Shown: positions 50,434 through 58,499 of the stretch, piece after piece | Layout of the letters: each line of letters begins with the position of its first letter | Position numbering within the stretch: position 1 is the stretch's first letter | Source of the DNA: Halorarius halobius | GTDB lineage: Archaea; Halobacteriota; Halobacteria; Halobacteriales; Haloarculaceae | Length of the DNA stretch: 64,000 bases | Direction: 5' to 3' | Assembly: GCF_024298865.1 (NCBI RefSeq) | Contig: NZ_CP101161.1 | Coordinates: 111,227-175,226 of the forward strand | Program-made: the position numbers and the translations under genes | Notes under the pieces: model-generated | Told to the model about the DNA's origin: nothing | Databases searched by the model: none | The model's input: the letters and a program-made list of their open reading frames with translations, nothing else

Positions 50434-51780
50434 TCAGTCCTGCGGGGCGGGCGCGGGCGCGCGGTCGGCGTCCAGCGTCTCCCACACCTGCGAGTAGGTC
50501 AACACGAGCGCCAGCGCCGCCAGCACCGCCGTCACGAGGAACGGGGCGGCGAAGCCGAACCGGATGGCGTACCCCGAAATCAGGGGGCCGACGGCGACGC
50601 CGAAGCCGAACGCCGTCGTCAGCACCGACAGCGTGGTGCCCGACTGTCCACGGCCCGCCAGGTCGCCCGCAAGCGCCAGTCCGGGTGCGAACACCAGCGC
50701 CACCGAGACGCCCTGCAACAGGCGGAACAACAGCATCAACAGCGGTCCCGAGGAGACGCCGAACAGCGTCCCGTCGAGGAGCGTCGCCAGTTCGGGCACG
50801 TACGCCTGGAGCGCCAGCGACGGGACGAGCAGGGCGAACCCGGCGACGAGGAACGGCCGGCGGCCGAACCGGTCGGAGGCGCGACCGATGGGCACCTGAA
50901 ACAGGACGTTGGCGATGACGACGGCCGCGAACTGCACCGAAAAGAGGAACGGCCCCTGCCCGAGCGTCGTGTTCACGACCTCCTGGATGGTGGCGAAGAT
51001 GGCGATACCCGTCGCCATGAAGAAGGTGCCGACGCCGACGACGAACACGGGGTCGAACAGTTGGTCGCGGCCCCGGACCCGAATCGAGAGGTCGTCGGCC
51101 GCCGCCGCGTCGGTGCCTTCGGGGTCGTCGACGAGAATCGTGACCAGCGCGAACGAGACGACGGCACCGAGGACGGCGATGGAGAAGGCGGCGTCGAATC
51201 CGGAGATTCGGGCGCCGGCGAGCGGACCGAACGCGTCGGTCAGCACGTAGGTGACGACCTGCTCGCCGCCGAAGCCCCCGGTGATGAGCAGGCCGGCGAC
51301 GATGGGGCCGAACCCGAAGCCGATGAGCCGGAACGTGTTGAACACGCCGAAGTTGCCGCCGCGCTGGGTGGCGTCGGCGGCGTACTCGTTGACCAGCGCG
51401 AGCGTCACGGGGATGGTGAGCGCCGCGCCGACCCCCTGCAGGGCCCGCACGGCCAGCACCGACCAGTACGAGGAGACGAACGGGTAGGCGGCGCTGGCGA
51501 CGCCGAACACCGCCAGCCCCACCAGGATGAACGCCTTCCGTCGGCCGACCCGGTCGGAGAGCCGCCCGGTGAACGGCTGGAGCGAACTGTTGAGCAAGCC
51601 GAACAGCGAGAGGACGACGCCGATGAGCAGTTCCGTCGTGAACCCGTCGAGACCCGCAAGCGAGATGCGACCGCTGGCGATGTACAGCGGGAGGACGATG
51701 ATGAGAAACGAGTTCCCCAGCGAGTCGGCCAGCCGCGCCATCGCCAGCGCGAGCACGCGGTTGTCGGTGCCGAGAACCAT
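50434..51780 (-). CDS. MFS family transporter
   Basis: 448 aa with twelve spans. Two copies of the MFS loop 2-3 motif are visible: GRLSDRVGRRKAFILVG near residues 73-89 and PIGRASDRFGRRPFLVAG near the middle, plus ALQGVGAALTIPVTLALVNE in span 4. A long central loop (about 195-215) is acidic. Drug/proton antiporter type is likely; substrate unknown. Stops one base from the convergent small membrane gene. Confidence 0.88.
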   Translation of the reverse strand: MVLGTDNRVLALAMARLADSLGNSFLIIVLPLYIASGRISLAGLDGFTTELLIGVVLSLFGLLNSSLQPFTGRLSDRVGRRKAFILVGLAVFGVASAAYPFVSSYWSVLAVRALQGVGAALTIPVTLALVNEYAADATQRGGNFGVFNTFRLIGFGFGPIVAGLLITGGFGGEQVVTYVLTDAFGPLAGARISGFDAAFSIAVLGAVVSFALVTILVDDPEGTDAAAADDLSIRVRGRDQLFDPVFVVGVGTFFMATGIAIFATIQEVVNTTLGQGPFLFSVQFAAVVIANVLFQVPIGRASDRFGRRPFLVAGFALLVPSLALQAYVPELATLLDGTLFGVSSGPLLMLLFRLLQGVSVALVFAPGLALAGDLAGRGQSGTTLSVLTTAFGFGVAVGPLISGYAIRFGFAAPFLVTAVLAALALVLTYSQVWETLDADRAPAPAPQD

Positions 51781-51877
51781 CTACCCGCAACGAGGAGACG
51801 GGGCGACATGAAGGGGCCGGAGACACACGCGTCACCGGGGCGGAACGCTTTCGGCCCGCAACGTCGTACGGTACCGT

Positions 51878-52135
51878 ATGGCACGGACCGTGAAACTCAG
51901 CCGGCTGGAGGCGACCCTCGGGGAGCTATCGTACCCGGTCGACCGGGCGACTGCAGCCGCGAACCTGGACGACGTGACCCTCCTGCTCGCGGACGGGGAG
52001 GTGAACCTCGGGGAGACCGTCGCGGACCTCCCGAGCGAGCGGTTCGACTCGCCCGACGACCTCTCGGCGGACCTGTACGGCGCACTCCCGGTCGAGGCGG
52101 TGGGCGAACCCGGCCAGTCGGAGGGCGACGCCTGA
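51878..52135 (+). CDS. DUF5789-like small protein
   Basis: 85 aa: MARTVKLSRLEATLGELSYP at the N-terminus, an acidic middle with ADGEVNLGETVADLPSERFD, and a short tail. The layout suggests a small helical regulator; DUF5789 is from memory. A weak ctttcgg box lies about 25-31 bp upstream. It stands alone before the TFS pair. Confidence 0.65.
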   Translation: MARTVKLSRLEATLGELSYPVDRATAAANLDDVTLLLADGEVNLGETVADLPSERFDSPDDLSADLYGALPVEAVGEPGQSEGDA

Positions 52136-52152
52136 GCGGCCGACCCGGTTGG

Positions 52153-52159
52153 TTAAATA
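52153..52159 (+). promoter_or_regulatory. TATA-like element of the first TFS gene
   Basis: Ttaaata lies 28-34 bp before ATG 52187, the leaderless spacing. The second TFS gene has a weaker ggcttaca (52547-52554) 30-37 bp from its ATG, so the two are separately transcribed or the second also has a short leader. Confidence 0.5.
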
Positions 52160-52186
52160 CCGAGCCGCCGCCTACACCGCGTACGG

Positions 52187-52504
52187 ATGGAGTTCTGCGA
52201 CGAGTGCGGGTCGATGATGCACACGGAGGGCGACGTCTGGCTGTGCCAGTCGTGCGGCAACGAACAGCCGCGCGACTCGCAGGCGGAAGCCGAGCTGGCG
52301 ACCACGGCGGGCCAGCAGGACGACGGCCCGCCACCGGTGGCCGACGCGACCACGGACGACACCGAGACGGTGCACCAACCCTGCCCGGCGGAGGGGTGTG
52401 ATAGTGAGCGCGCCGACTACGAGATGATGCCCAAGCCGGGTGGCTCCTACGAGGTACGACTGTTCACCTGCGTCGAGTGTGGGCACAAGTGGCGCGGCAC
52501 CTGA
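52187..52504 (+). CDS. tfs: Transcription factor S paralogue lacking the acidic cleavage residues
   Basis: 105 aa. N-terminal zinc ribbon MEFCDECGSMMHTEGDVWLC with CQSCG, then an acidic linker, then the TFIIS-type C-terminal ribbon: CPAEGC at one end and CVECGHKWRGT at the other. In TFS the tip of this ribbon reads RSADE, where the Asp-Glu pair enters the RNA polymerase active site to stimulate transcript cleavage. Here the tip is PKPGGSYEVRLF: the pair is missing. It may bind RNAP without cleaving RNA, like Sulfolobus TFS4, which inhibits the polymerase. The similar second copy lies 79 bp downstream. Confidence 0.88.
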   Translation: MEFCDECGSMMHTEGDVWLCQSCGNEQPRDSQAEAELATTAGQQDDGPPPVADATTDDTETVHQPCPAEGCDSERADYEMMPKPGGSYEVRLFTCVECGHKWRGT

Positions 52505-52583
52505 CGGTGTCCGCCGCAGGGGCGGGCGCCGACGGAAAAGCGGGAGGCTTACACCTACCGATACAGTAACGGAACCCAGTCAG

Positions 52584-52913
52584 ATGAGATTCTGCGACGA
52601 GTGCGGTTCGATGATGCACACGGAGGGCGACGCGTGGGTCTGTCGCTCCTGTGGCCACGAGACGCTCCGCGACTCCGAACAGGAGGCGGCGATGACGACG
52701 ACACAGGGACAGAGCGACGACGGGCCGGTCGACATGTCGGACGTGGACGACGCCGAGGTCGGCCCCACGACGAAACAGCAGTGTCCCCAGCCGGACTGTG
52801 ACGGCGAGCGCGCTCGCTACGAGATGAAGCAGATACGCGCGGCCGACGAGTCGGAGACGCGGTTCTTCACCTGCGTCGAATGTGGGCACAAGTGGCGCGA
52901 GGACGACCACTGA
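52584..52913 (+). CDS. tfs: Transcription factor S (RNA-cleavage factor), second tandem copy
   Basis: 109 aa. N-terminal zinc ribbon MRFCDECGSMMHTEGDAWVC with CRSCG nearly identical to the first copy, linker of different length, and C-terminal ribbon CPQPDC and CVECGHKW. The tip reads QIRAADESETRFF, keeping the Asp-Glu pair (ADE), so it should rescue backtracked RNA polymerase by transcript cleavage. The pair arose by duplication followed by loss of the catalytic tip in one copy. Confidence 0.93.
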   Translation: MRFCDECGSMMHTEGDAWVCRSCGHETLRDSEQEAAMTTTQGQSDDGPVDMSDVDDAEVGPTTKQQCPQPDCDGERARYEMKQIRAADESETRFFTCVECGHKWREDDH

Positions 52914-52947
52914 CCGATTTTTACGCCTCCGGTTCGTAGGGCCGGGC

Positions 52948-53541
52948 ATGTCACCAGACCGGTCGGCCGACGCGCCGACCGTCCCGAGCGACCGCTTGGA
53001 GCAGGGGGGTTGGGAACTGCGCGACGACCTCGTCGAGACCGTGTTCCAGTTGCCAACGGCGACCGTGACCGGCCACACCCTGCTGTACGAGGACAGTGGC
53101 CTCCGCGAACAGGTCCGCGAGGCGACCGGACTCGACCGGCCGTGGCGCTTCTTTTTCGCCACGGCGCTGGCGTTCCAGCCGTCGCTGGCGCCCGGCATCG
53201 CACCGCTCATCAGCAGCACCGTCGCCCGGGAGGCACGCAAGGAGTTCGCCACGGACCTCGAGGAGCGCGGGTTCCGGAACGTCGAGCGCGGCCGCACCGA
53301 GCGGGTCCGCATCGACGGCAACCGCGCACGGCTCACGACGTACCGCGCGACGTACCCGGTCGAGGCCGACGACGCCGAGACCGAACTACAGGTGACGGGC
53401 CATCTCGCGGTCTGGAACGGCGACGGCTACCGGCTGGCCGGCGGTGTCTACCCCGAAGCCGGACTCGACGACGTCACCGACGGCGTCGACGCGAGCGCCT
53501 ACCGGGAGGAACTGCTCGACCTCATCAGAAGCGTCCGATAA
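52948..53541 (+). CDS. Hypothetical haloarchaeal protein
   Basis: 197 aa from ATG 52948 (MSPDRSADAPTVPSDRLEQG). A gatttttacg box 24-33 bp upstream supports the start. Predicted alpha/beta with PATVTGHTLLYEDSGLREQV-like segments (here TATVTGHTLLYEDSGLREQV) and a central WRFFFATALAFQPSLAPGIA; the C-terminal part resembles a lipocalin-like or SRPBCC-type barrel. No signal peptide or lipobox. Family not recognised with confidence. Confidence 0.58.
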   Translation: MSPDRSADAPTVPSDRLEQGGWELRDDLVETVFQLPTATVTGHTLLYEDSGLREQVREATGLDRPWRFFFATALAFQPSLAPGIAPLISSTVAREARKEFATDLEERGFRNVERGRTERVRIDGNRARLTTYRATYPVEADDAETELQVTGHLAVWNGDGYRLAGGVYPEAGLDDVTDGVDASAYREELLDLIRSVR

Positions 53542-53586
53542 CCCCCGTCGTGCCGGTGTGCCGAGTACGCCGACAGACGCATCGGC

Positions 53587-54318
53587 TCACTCCAGCACGG
53601 AGCGGCGCGCGAACGTGAGGTAGCCGGTGTGGCCGACGCCGCGCGTCGAGGGACGGGAACCCCGGTCGTCGAACTCCATCCCGCGCTGGATGGTCTCGAG
53701 CGTCTCCACGTCGACGAGGTCCGCCTCGCGTGCGGCCTCGACGCAGTCCCGGGAGGACTCGACGAACGGCGAGTAGACGGCGACGAACCCGCCGGGGACG
53801 ACGAGGTCCGGGACGCGCGCGACCACGTCAGCGGCGTCGGCGGTGTCGAGCGTAACGCCGTCGAACCCCGACAGCGACCCGAGGTCGTCAGTCACGTCCC
53901 CGGTCCGCACCTCGACGCGCGTTTCGACGCCGGCGGTGTGCATGTTCTCGCGAGCCACCTCCGCGAACTCGTCGTCCTGTTCGTAGGTGACGACATCGAC
54001 GCCGAGGCGACCGAGATACGCCGCGAGGATGCCCGTTCCGGTGCCGGCGTCGAGCACGCGGTCGCCGGCCGCGACGCCGGTGTGGCCGACGACGAGGCCG
54101 ATGTCGCGGGGCATCATCGGCGCGCCCGTGCGTTCGAGGTGGTCGAACAGGTCGGGACCGCGTGGCGTGCGGACGACGAACTCCTCGCCGATGTGCGTCT
54201 CCAGGCGGTCGCCGGCCGCGACGTCGTCGGGCACCTCGAGGACACCGAGGTCCGACTCGAGGCGGTCGCCCGCCTCGACGAGGTACTCCCGGTCCTCGCG
54301 GACGAGGAGGTAGCTCAC
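53587..54318 (-). CDS. tRNA (adenine-N1)-methyltransferase TrmI-like
   Basis: 243 aa from GTG 54318. N-terminal domain with [20 protein letters not shown], then [20 protein letters not shown], typical of archaeal TrmI. SAM motif [18 protein letters not shown] (about residues 87-103), motif [12 protein letters not shown] and the [12 protein letters not shown] segment for the target-base pocket. It forms m1A at position 57/58 of tRNA. It overlaps the start of the NAC gene's end by 4 nt (GTGA), so it is coupled to nac. Confidence 0.85.
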   Translation of the reverse strand: MSYLLVREDREYLVEAGDRLESDLGVLEVPDDVAAGDRLETHIGEEFVVRTPRGPDLFDHLERTGAPMMPRDIGLVVGHTGVAAGDRVLDAGTGTGILAAYLGRLGVDVVTYEQDDEFAEVARENMHTAGVETRVEVRTGDVTDDLGSLSGFDGVTLDTADAADVVARVPDLVVPGGFVAVYSPFVESSRDCVEAAREADLVDVETLETIQRGMEFDDRGSRPSTRGVGHTGYLTFARRSVLE

Positions 54319-54710
54319 TCCAGTCGCTCGACGGCCGCCGCCAGGTCGCCGTCCGTCTCCTCGAGGGCCTCGCGGGCCGCCGACTTCGAGGCGCCGGTGC
54401 GTCCGGCGACGATTTCGATGTCCGATTCGGGTATCTCGTCGTCCGAGTCGCCAGCGTCGCCGGTGTCGTCGGCCCCGGCGTCAGCCGTCTCGCCCTCACC
54501 GCGCGGGCGGACGTCCGGTTCCCCGACGACCTGGTAGGTCTGTTGCCCCTGGGCGTCCATCCGCTGGACGTCGGCGTCGTGGAACACCATCTCCTCGTCC
54601 GCGGTACGGATGATGACCTCCTCGGCCTCGATGTCGTCGAGGTCGATGCCCATCTGGTTCATCATCTGCTTCATCTTCCGTGGGTTGAGTCCGCCGCCTC
54701 CGCCAAACAT
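54315..54710 (-). CDS. nac: Nascent polypeptide-associated complex protein
   Basis: 131 aa. NAC domain with [20 protein letters not shown] at the start and [20 protein letters not shown] in the core; acidic linker; C-terminal UBA domain ([20 protein letters not shown]). Archaeal NAC is a homodimer at the ribosome exit tunnel that shields nascent chains. It is transcribed with the TrmI-like gene. Confidence 0.92.
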   Translation of the reverse strand: MFGGGGGLNPRKMKQMMNQMGIDLDDIEAEEVIIRTADEEMVFHDADVQRMDAQGQQTYQVVGEPDVRPRGEGETADAGADDTGDAGDSDDEIPESDIEIVAGRTGASKSAAREALEETDGDLAAAVERLE

Positions 54711-54806
54711 ACCCGTGTGGTTGGTGCCCGAAATGAAAAGTGCTCGCTTTCAGCCGAACGTTCAAGTGCGATAGCGCGGCCATCGGCGCCGTGACCTGAC
54801 CGTCGC

Positions 54807-54845
54807 CGCCGGTGGTCGAGGCCGGAGTGCGGGACACCACCGGCG
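54807..54845. repeat. Structured intergenic element, copy B
   Basis: Perfect 10-bp stem cgccggtggt/accaccggcg (54807-54816, 54836-54845) around a loop with cgaggccggagtgcg. Copy A (25782-25822) has the same loop but a different inner stem, still fully paired. It lies in the gap between the PUA gene and nac; on the minus strand it is 3' of the PUA gene stop by about 80 bp. Confidence 0.6.
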
Positions 54846-54850
54846 ACCGC

Positions 54851-54897
54851 CGAGGCCGACCGGGAGGCGGCCTCGATACGACCGGGCAGTAAGCCCG
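54851..54897. repeat. Two further hairpins beside copy B; possible small RNA locus
   Basis: Cgaggccg/cggcctcg (54851-54858 and 54868-54875) with a 9-nt loop, then cgggc-agtaa-gcccg (54883-54887 and 54893-54897). Together with copy B they make a 90-nt row of three hairpins in a 215-bp non-coding gap. No promoter is obvious. A structured small RNA is possible. Confidence 0.4.
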
Positions 54898-54925
54898 TAC
54901 ACCGTCACGTCCCGCCTGTACGCCC

Positions 54926-55423
54926 CTACTCGCCTGCGCCCGACCGGACGTAGACGGCCATCCCCGTCTCGAACGCCCGCATCTCCCCCGCCGCGAGTTC
55001 GGCCCGGCCCACCGCGAGCAGGTCGCCGGCCTCGTGAACGACGGCCACCTCGTCGCCCGGCCGCACCGCCTCGCCCACCGCGCGGACGAACTTGGCGAAC
55101 ACGTTCTTGCCGTCGCGGACGAACGGCTCGGACTCGTCGCCGACGACCACCCGGCCCGCGGGAGCCGGTAGCGTCGCGAGCAGTCGCTCGCCGCCCGCCA
55201 GCCCCAGCCTGAAGCGGCCGTCGTCCTCGTAGGAGACGATATGCGTCCCTCCGGGCGCGCCGTCGGCGCCCATCTCGCCCGGCGTGTGAATCTGCGTCGG
55301 CCGTCCGGAGTTCGTTCGCTGAACCGACGGCTCTTCGCCGGGCGGGAACAGCGCTTCGCCCACCCCCGCGCCGAACTGGTAGTCCGCGACCGTCGAGAGC
55401 GTCCGGCGTTCCTCGGCGTCCAT
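54926..55423 (-). CDS. PUA-domain RNA-binding protein
   Basis: 165 aa. N-terminal segment MDAEERRTLSTVADYQFGAG with a ALFPPGEEPS loop; C-terminal PUA domain at about residues 85-160 (SEPFVRDGKNVFAKFVRAVG, RPGDEVAVVHEAGDLLAVGR). The PreQ0/pre-TGT-like N-terminal domain resembles the C-terminal parts of archaeosine tRNA-guanine transglycosylase, suggesting a stand-alone C1-C3-type partner. It probably binds tRNA or rRNA. Confidence 0.8.
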   Translation of the reverse strand: MDAEERRTLSTVADYQFGAGVGEALFPPGEEPSVQRTNSGRPTQIHTPGEMGADGAPGGTHIVSYEDDGRFRLGLAGGERLLATLPAPAGRVVVGDESEPFVRDGKNVFAKFVRAVGEAVRPGDEVAVVHEAGDLLAVGRAELAAGEMRAFETGMAVYVRSGAGE

Positions 55424-55466
55424 GGGGCCGTCTCAGGGGGCGGTCGACATACGGCTTTCGCGTTCC

Positions 55467-56546
55467 CTACAGGAGCGCACGGACCACCGCTTGCGGGTCG
55501 CCGAGCGGCGGCGCCAGCCTGAGGTCCGCGACTACGCCGGCGTGGTCGGACGGCCACAGTTCCCGGTCACCTATCTCGACTCGCGCCGCCGGCGTCTCGC
55601 CGGTTCGGCGGGCCGCCAGGGGTTCGACCGGCCCGCCGACGAACGCCGCATCGATGCGCCGGTCGAGCCGCGACTCGACGTTGTGGAGCGTCGGCAACTG
55701 ACAGCAGGTCGGACCGTCCCCCTCCGTGGCTCCCCACGCGTCGGTGAACGCCCCGGACAGCGTTGCGTACGCCGACGGCTCCGGAACGTTCGGGCCGCTG
55801 TTGAAGTCGCCAAGCAGGGCGAGCGGCCCCGCATCGTCCCCGACCGCGTCGAGCAGTTCGGCCGCCTGTGCCCGCCGGACGAGGCCGGAACTCGACGCGA
55901 GGTGCGTCGACACCGCGGTCAGGGGCACGCCGTCGAGCAGACAGTCGGCCCGACAGTACCCCCGGGTCGCCGTCAGGGTCCGGTCCCCGACAGTCGTCTG
56001 CACGTTGACCGCGTAGTTGGCGCTCGCCGTGTCCACGACATCGACATCGCGCCGGACCAGTAGCCCGTCTCGGTCGAGCAGACGGACGGTGAACGGGTCG
56101 CCACCGGGCGGCCGAGCGGGCAACACCACGTCGGCGTTGGACACCGTAGTTGCGACGCGGTACGGCACGTCCCGCTCATCGAGACCGGCCTGCAAGGCGG
56201 CGAGGAAATCCGCACGCGTCTCGGTCGGGTCACCGTCGGCGGGACCGCGGGCGACGAGCGCCGCCTCCTGCAAGCCGACGACTGCGGGGCGCTCACGGGC
56301 TATCTCGCCCGCGATGGCTCGCATCCGCGTGGAGGCGCCCGAATCTAGCACCTCTCGGTACTTCGCGTGGACACGTTCGGGGACGATTTCGTCGGCCGAC
56401 AGCAGGCCGAACAGTCCCGTTCCGAGACCGAGGTTGCGGGTCATCACCCGGGTCTCGGTGGTCGCTTCCCACGCCGACACTCGTGGTATGGAGACGGCGG
56501 GGAGACTCGCGGCCGCACGGAGCAGTTCGCGGCGATTCGGGGACAC
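55467..56546 (-). CDS. Exported endonuclease/exonuclease/phosphatase (EEP) family hydrolase
   Basis: 359 aa from GTG 56546 (MSPNRRELLRAAASLPAVSI). The RRELLRAAASLP start is a probable Tat signal (RRxLL). EEP motifs: TRNLGLG (Asn), VVGLQEAALV (metal-binding Glu), TAVSTHLASS, LALLGDFNSG (Asp/Asn), and SDHAGVVAD near the end. It would act outside the membrane on nucleic acid, phosphodiester or phospholipid substrates. It lies at the 3' end of the dap operon (31 bp after dapE), and its link to lysine synthesis is unexplained. Confidence 0.85.
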   Translation of the reverse strand: MSPNRRELLRAAASLPAVSIPRVSAWEATTETRVMTRNLGLGTGLFGLLSADEIVPERVHAKYREVLDSGASTRMRAIAGEIARERPAVVGLQEAALVARGPADGDPTETRADFLAALQAGLDERDVPYRVATTVSNADVVLPARPPGGDPFTVRLLDRDGLLVRRDVDVVDTASANYAVNVQTTVGDRTLTATRGYCRADCLLDGVPLTAVSTHLASSSGLVRRAQAAELLDAVGDDAGPLALLGDFNSGPNVPEPSAYATLSGAFTDAWGATEGDGPTCCQLPTLHNVESRLDRRIDAAFVGGPVEPLAARRTGETPAARVEIGDRELWPSDHAGVVADLRLAPPLGDPQAVVRALL

Positions 56547-56577
56547 GTCAGGGCGTTCGACGCGGCGACGCAAAACG

Positions 56578-57639
56578 TTACAGGAGGTGGGACAGGGTCC
56601 CCCGGAGCGCGTCCGCGGCGGCGCGGACCTCCGAGCGGGCGACGTACTCCCGGTCGGCGTGAGCAACGGCACCCTCGTCGTCCGCGAGCACGCCCGGCCC
56701 GAACACCACGGTCGGCGCGTCCGACGCGAAGTACGACGCCTCCGTAGCCGCCGAAAACGGGCGTATCGCACCGCCCGATTCGGCCGCGAGCGTCGCCGCC
56801 AGCGGGTCGTCCGCGGGCGTGTGGAACGCCTCCAGGAACGGCGTCGGTCGGTCGGTCAGCGCGACCGACACCGACACGTCGTCGGGAGCGTGTCTCCGGA
56901 GATGGGATTCGAGCGACTGGCGGAACTCTTCGGCCGACTCCGGCGGGACGCTCCGCCGGTCGACGGTGAACGAACACCGCGCAGGGAGCTGGTTCGTCGC
57001 CTCGCCCCCATCGATGGTCGTCGCCTGCAGGGTTGGCACCCCGAGCGAGTCGTGAGCTCCCGGCCCGTGTGCGTCGTCGTAGCCGTCGAGCACGTCGAGC
57101 ACGGAAGCCGCGCCGTGGACGGCGTTGGCTCCCGACGCAGGTTCAGCGGCGTGGGCCGCGACACCCTCGACGACGACGGTAGCCTCGAACCGGCCCTTCG
57201 CGGCATTGCAGACGTCCAGACCTGTCGGCTCTCCGACGATGTAGCCGTCCGCATCGAGGTCGAGCGCGGCCGCGCCGGTCGACAGCACCTCCTCGTCGGG
57301 CGTGACCGCGAGCGTGAGGCGGCCGTCGGGGTCACACGCGAGGAAGGCGTCGAGGAGCGCCGCAAGCGGCCCCTTCGCGTCGCAGGCGCCCCGCCCCCGG
57401 ACCACGTCGCCGTCGCGCTCGAACGCGACGTGTGGCGGCACCGTGTCGATGTGGGTGTTGAGAACGAGATGCGGGTCCCCGTCGCCCTTCGTGGCGAGAG
57501 TGTTCCCCGCGTCGTCGACCCGGGGGTCGTGGCCGTGGGCCGCGAGCGTGTCGACCAGCAGGTCGCGCATCTCGCTCACGGCTTCGTGTGAGGGCGTACG
57601 GACAGCCCGCTCGTGGAACGCGAGGAGGTCGAACGCCAT
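56578..57639 (-). CDS. dapE: M20-family succinyl-diaminopimelate desuccinylase
   Basis: 353 aa from ATG 57639. M20 metal motifs: VLNTHIDTVPP, GRGACDAKGPLAALL, and TPDEEVLSTGAAAL; C-terminal metal segment with NQLPARCSFTVDRR and EASYFASDAPTVVFGPG. In the operon with dapD, dapF and lysA it fits removal of succinate from N-succinyl-LL-diaminopimelate. Its start overlaps the dapF stop (TGATG). ArgE-like activity cannot be excluded from sequence. Confidence 0.88.
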   Translation of the reverse strand: MAFDLLAFHERAVRTPSHEAVSEMRDLLVDTLAAHGHDPRVDDAGNTLATKGDGDPHLVLNTHIDTVPPHVAFERDGDVVRGRGACDAKGPLAALLDAFLACDPDGRLTLAVTPDEEVLSTGAAALDLDADGYIVGEPTGLDVCNAAKGRFEATVVVEGVAAHAAEPASGANAVHGAASVLDVLDGYDDAHGPGAHDSLGVPTLQATTIDGGEATNQLPARCSFTVDRRSVPPESAEEFRQSLESHLRRHAPDDVSVSVALTDRPTPFLEAFHTPADDPLAATLAAESGGAIRPFSAATEASYFASDAPTVVFGPGVLADDEGAVAHADREYVARSEVRAAADALRGTLSHLL

Positions 57640-58499
57640 CAGTCGCCGGTCGCCGTCGACCGGGAGGGACGGCGCGGCACGTCGGTTCGGAACTCGACGG
57701 CCGTCGGCCCCCGGAGCGTCGACCCGTCGCCCTCGATAGTCACTTCGAGGTCGCCACCCGGCGGCGAGACGCGCGTCGGGTCGCCGGTATCGAGCAGGCC
57801 GAGGCGGTGGGCGACCGCGGCGACGGCGACCGCACCCGTCCCACAGGAGTCGGTCTCCCCCTCGACGCCGCGCTCGTAGGTGCGCTGGCGGAACCCGTCG
57901 CCGTCTTCCGCGGCGAGCGTCACGTTCGCGCCCTCGGGAAAGGCGTCGGCGTACCTGACCGCGGGCGCCACCGCCGCGAGGTCGACGGCGTCCACGTCGT
58001 CGACGACGGCGACGGCGTGGGGGACCCCGGTGTTGACGGCAGTAACAGTCAGCCCCTCGACGTCGGTCTCGACGAGCGGGTCGGCGGCCTCGACCGGGAC
58101 GTCCGCGGGGTCGAACGAGGGAGCACCCATCTCGATGGTGACGCCCGTCTCCTCGACTGCGGCGTGGCGCGTCCCGCTCTGGGTGTCTATCATCACCTCG
58201 TCCGCCCCCGTCTCGGCGGCGGCCCACGCCGCCGCACAGCGGGCGCCGTTGCCACACATCGCGGCGACGGAGCCGTCCGGCTGGACGAGCGTCATCACCA
58301 CGCGCGGCGGCGAGTAGCGGTCCTCGACCGCCAGAAACAGGACGCCGTCCGCGCCGACCCGCGGCGAATCGGGGTGTTCGATGCCGGTCTCCCGGTCGCA
58401 GAGCGCGCGGGCGAACGCCCGCCGGTCGGGCACCTCCTCGGCCGCGTCGACTACTACGAAATCGTTGCCAGTGCCGTGGAACTTGCGTACCTCTACCAT
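57639..58499 (-). CDS. dapF: Diaminopimelate epimerase
   Basis: 286 aa from ATG 58499 (MVEVRKFHGTGNDFVVVDAA). The two active-site Cys lie in MCGNGARCAA and GETDSCGTGAVAVA. It converts LL- to meso-diaminopimelate. Its start lies inside lysA (7-nt overlap) and its stop shares one base with the dapE start. Confidence 0.93.
   Translation of the reverse strand: MVEVRKFHGTGNDFVVVDAAEEVPDRRAFARALCDRETGIEHPDSPRVGADGVLFLAVEDRYSPPRVVMTLVQPDGSVAAMCGNGARCAAAWAAAETGADEVMIDTQSGTRHAAVEETGVTIEMGAPSFDPADVPVEAADPLVETDVEGLTVTAVNTGVPHAVAVVDDVDAVDLAAVAPAVRYADAFPEGANVTLAAEDGDGFRQRTYERGVEGETDSCGTGAVAVAAVAHRLGLLDTGDPTRVSPPGGDLEVTIEGDGSTLRGPTAVEFRTDVPRRPSRSTATGD

Noticed and set aside
54791..54901. H/ACA guide RNA (an ACA follows the third hairpin)
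   Set aside because: Could not find a consistent guide pocket, kink-turn or second box; kept only as a structured element.
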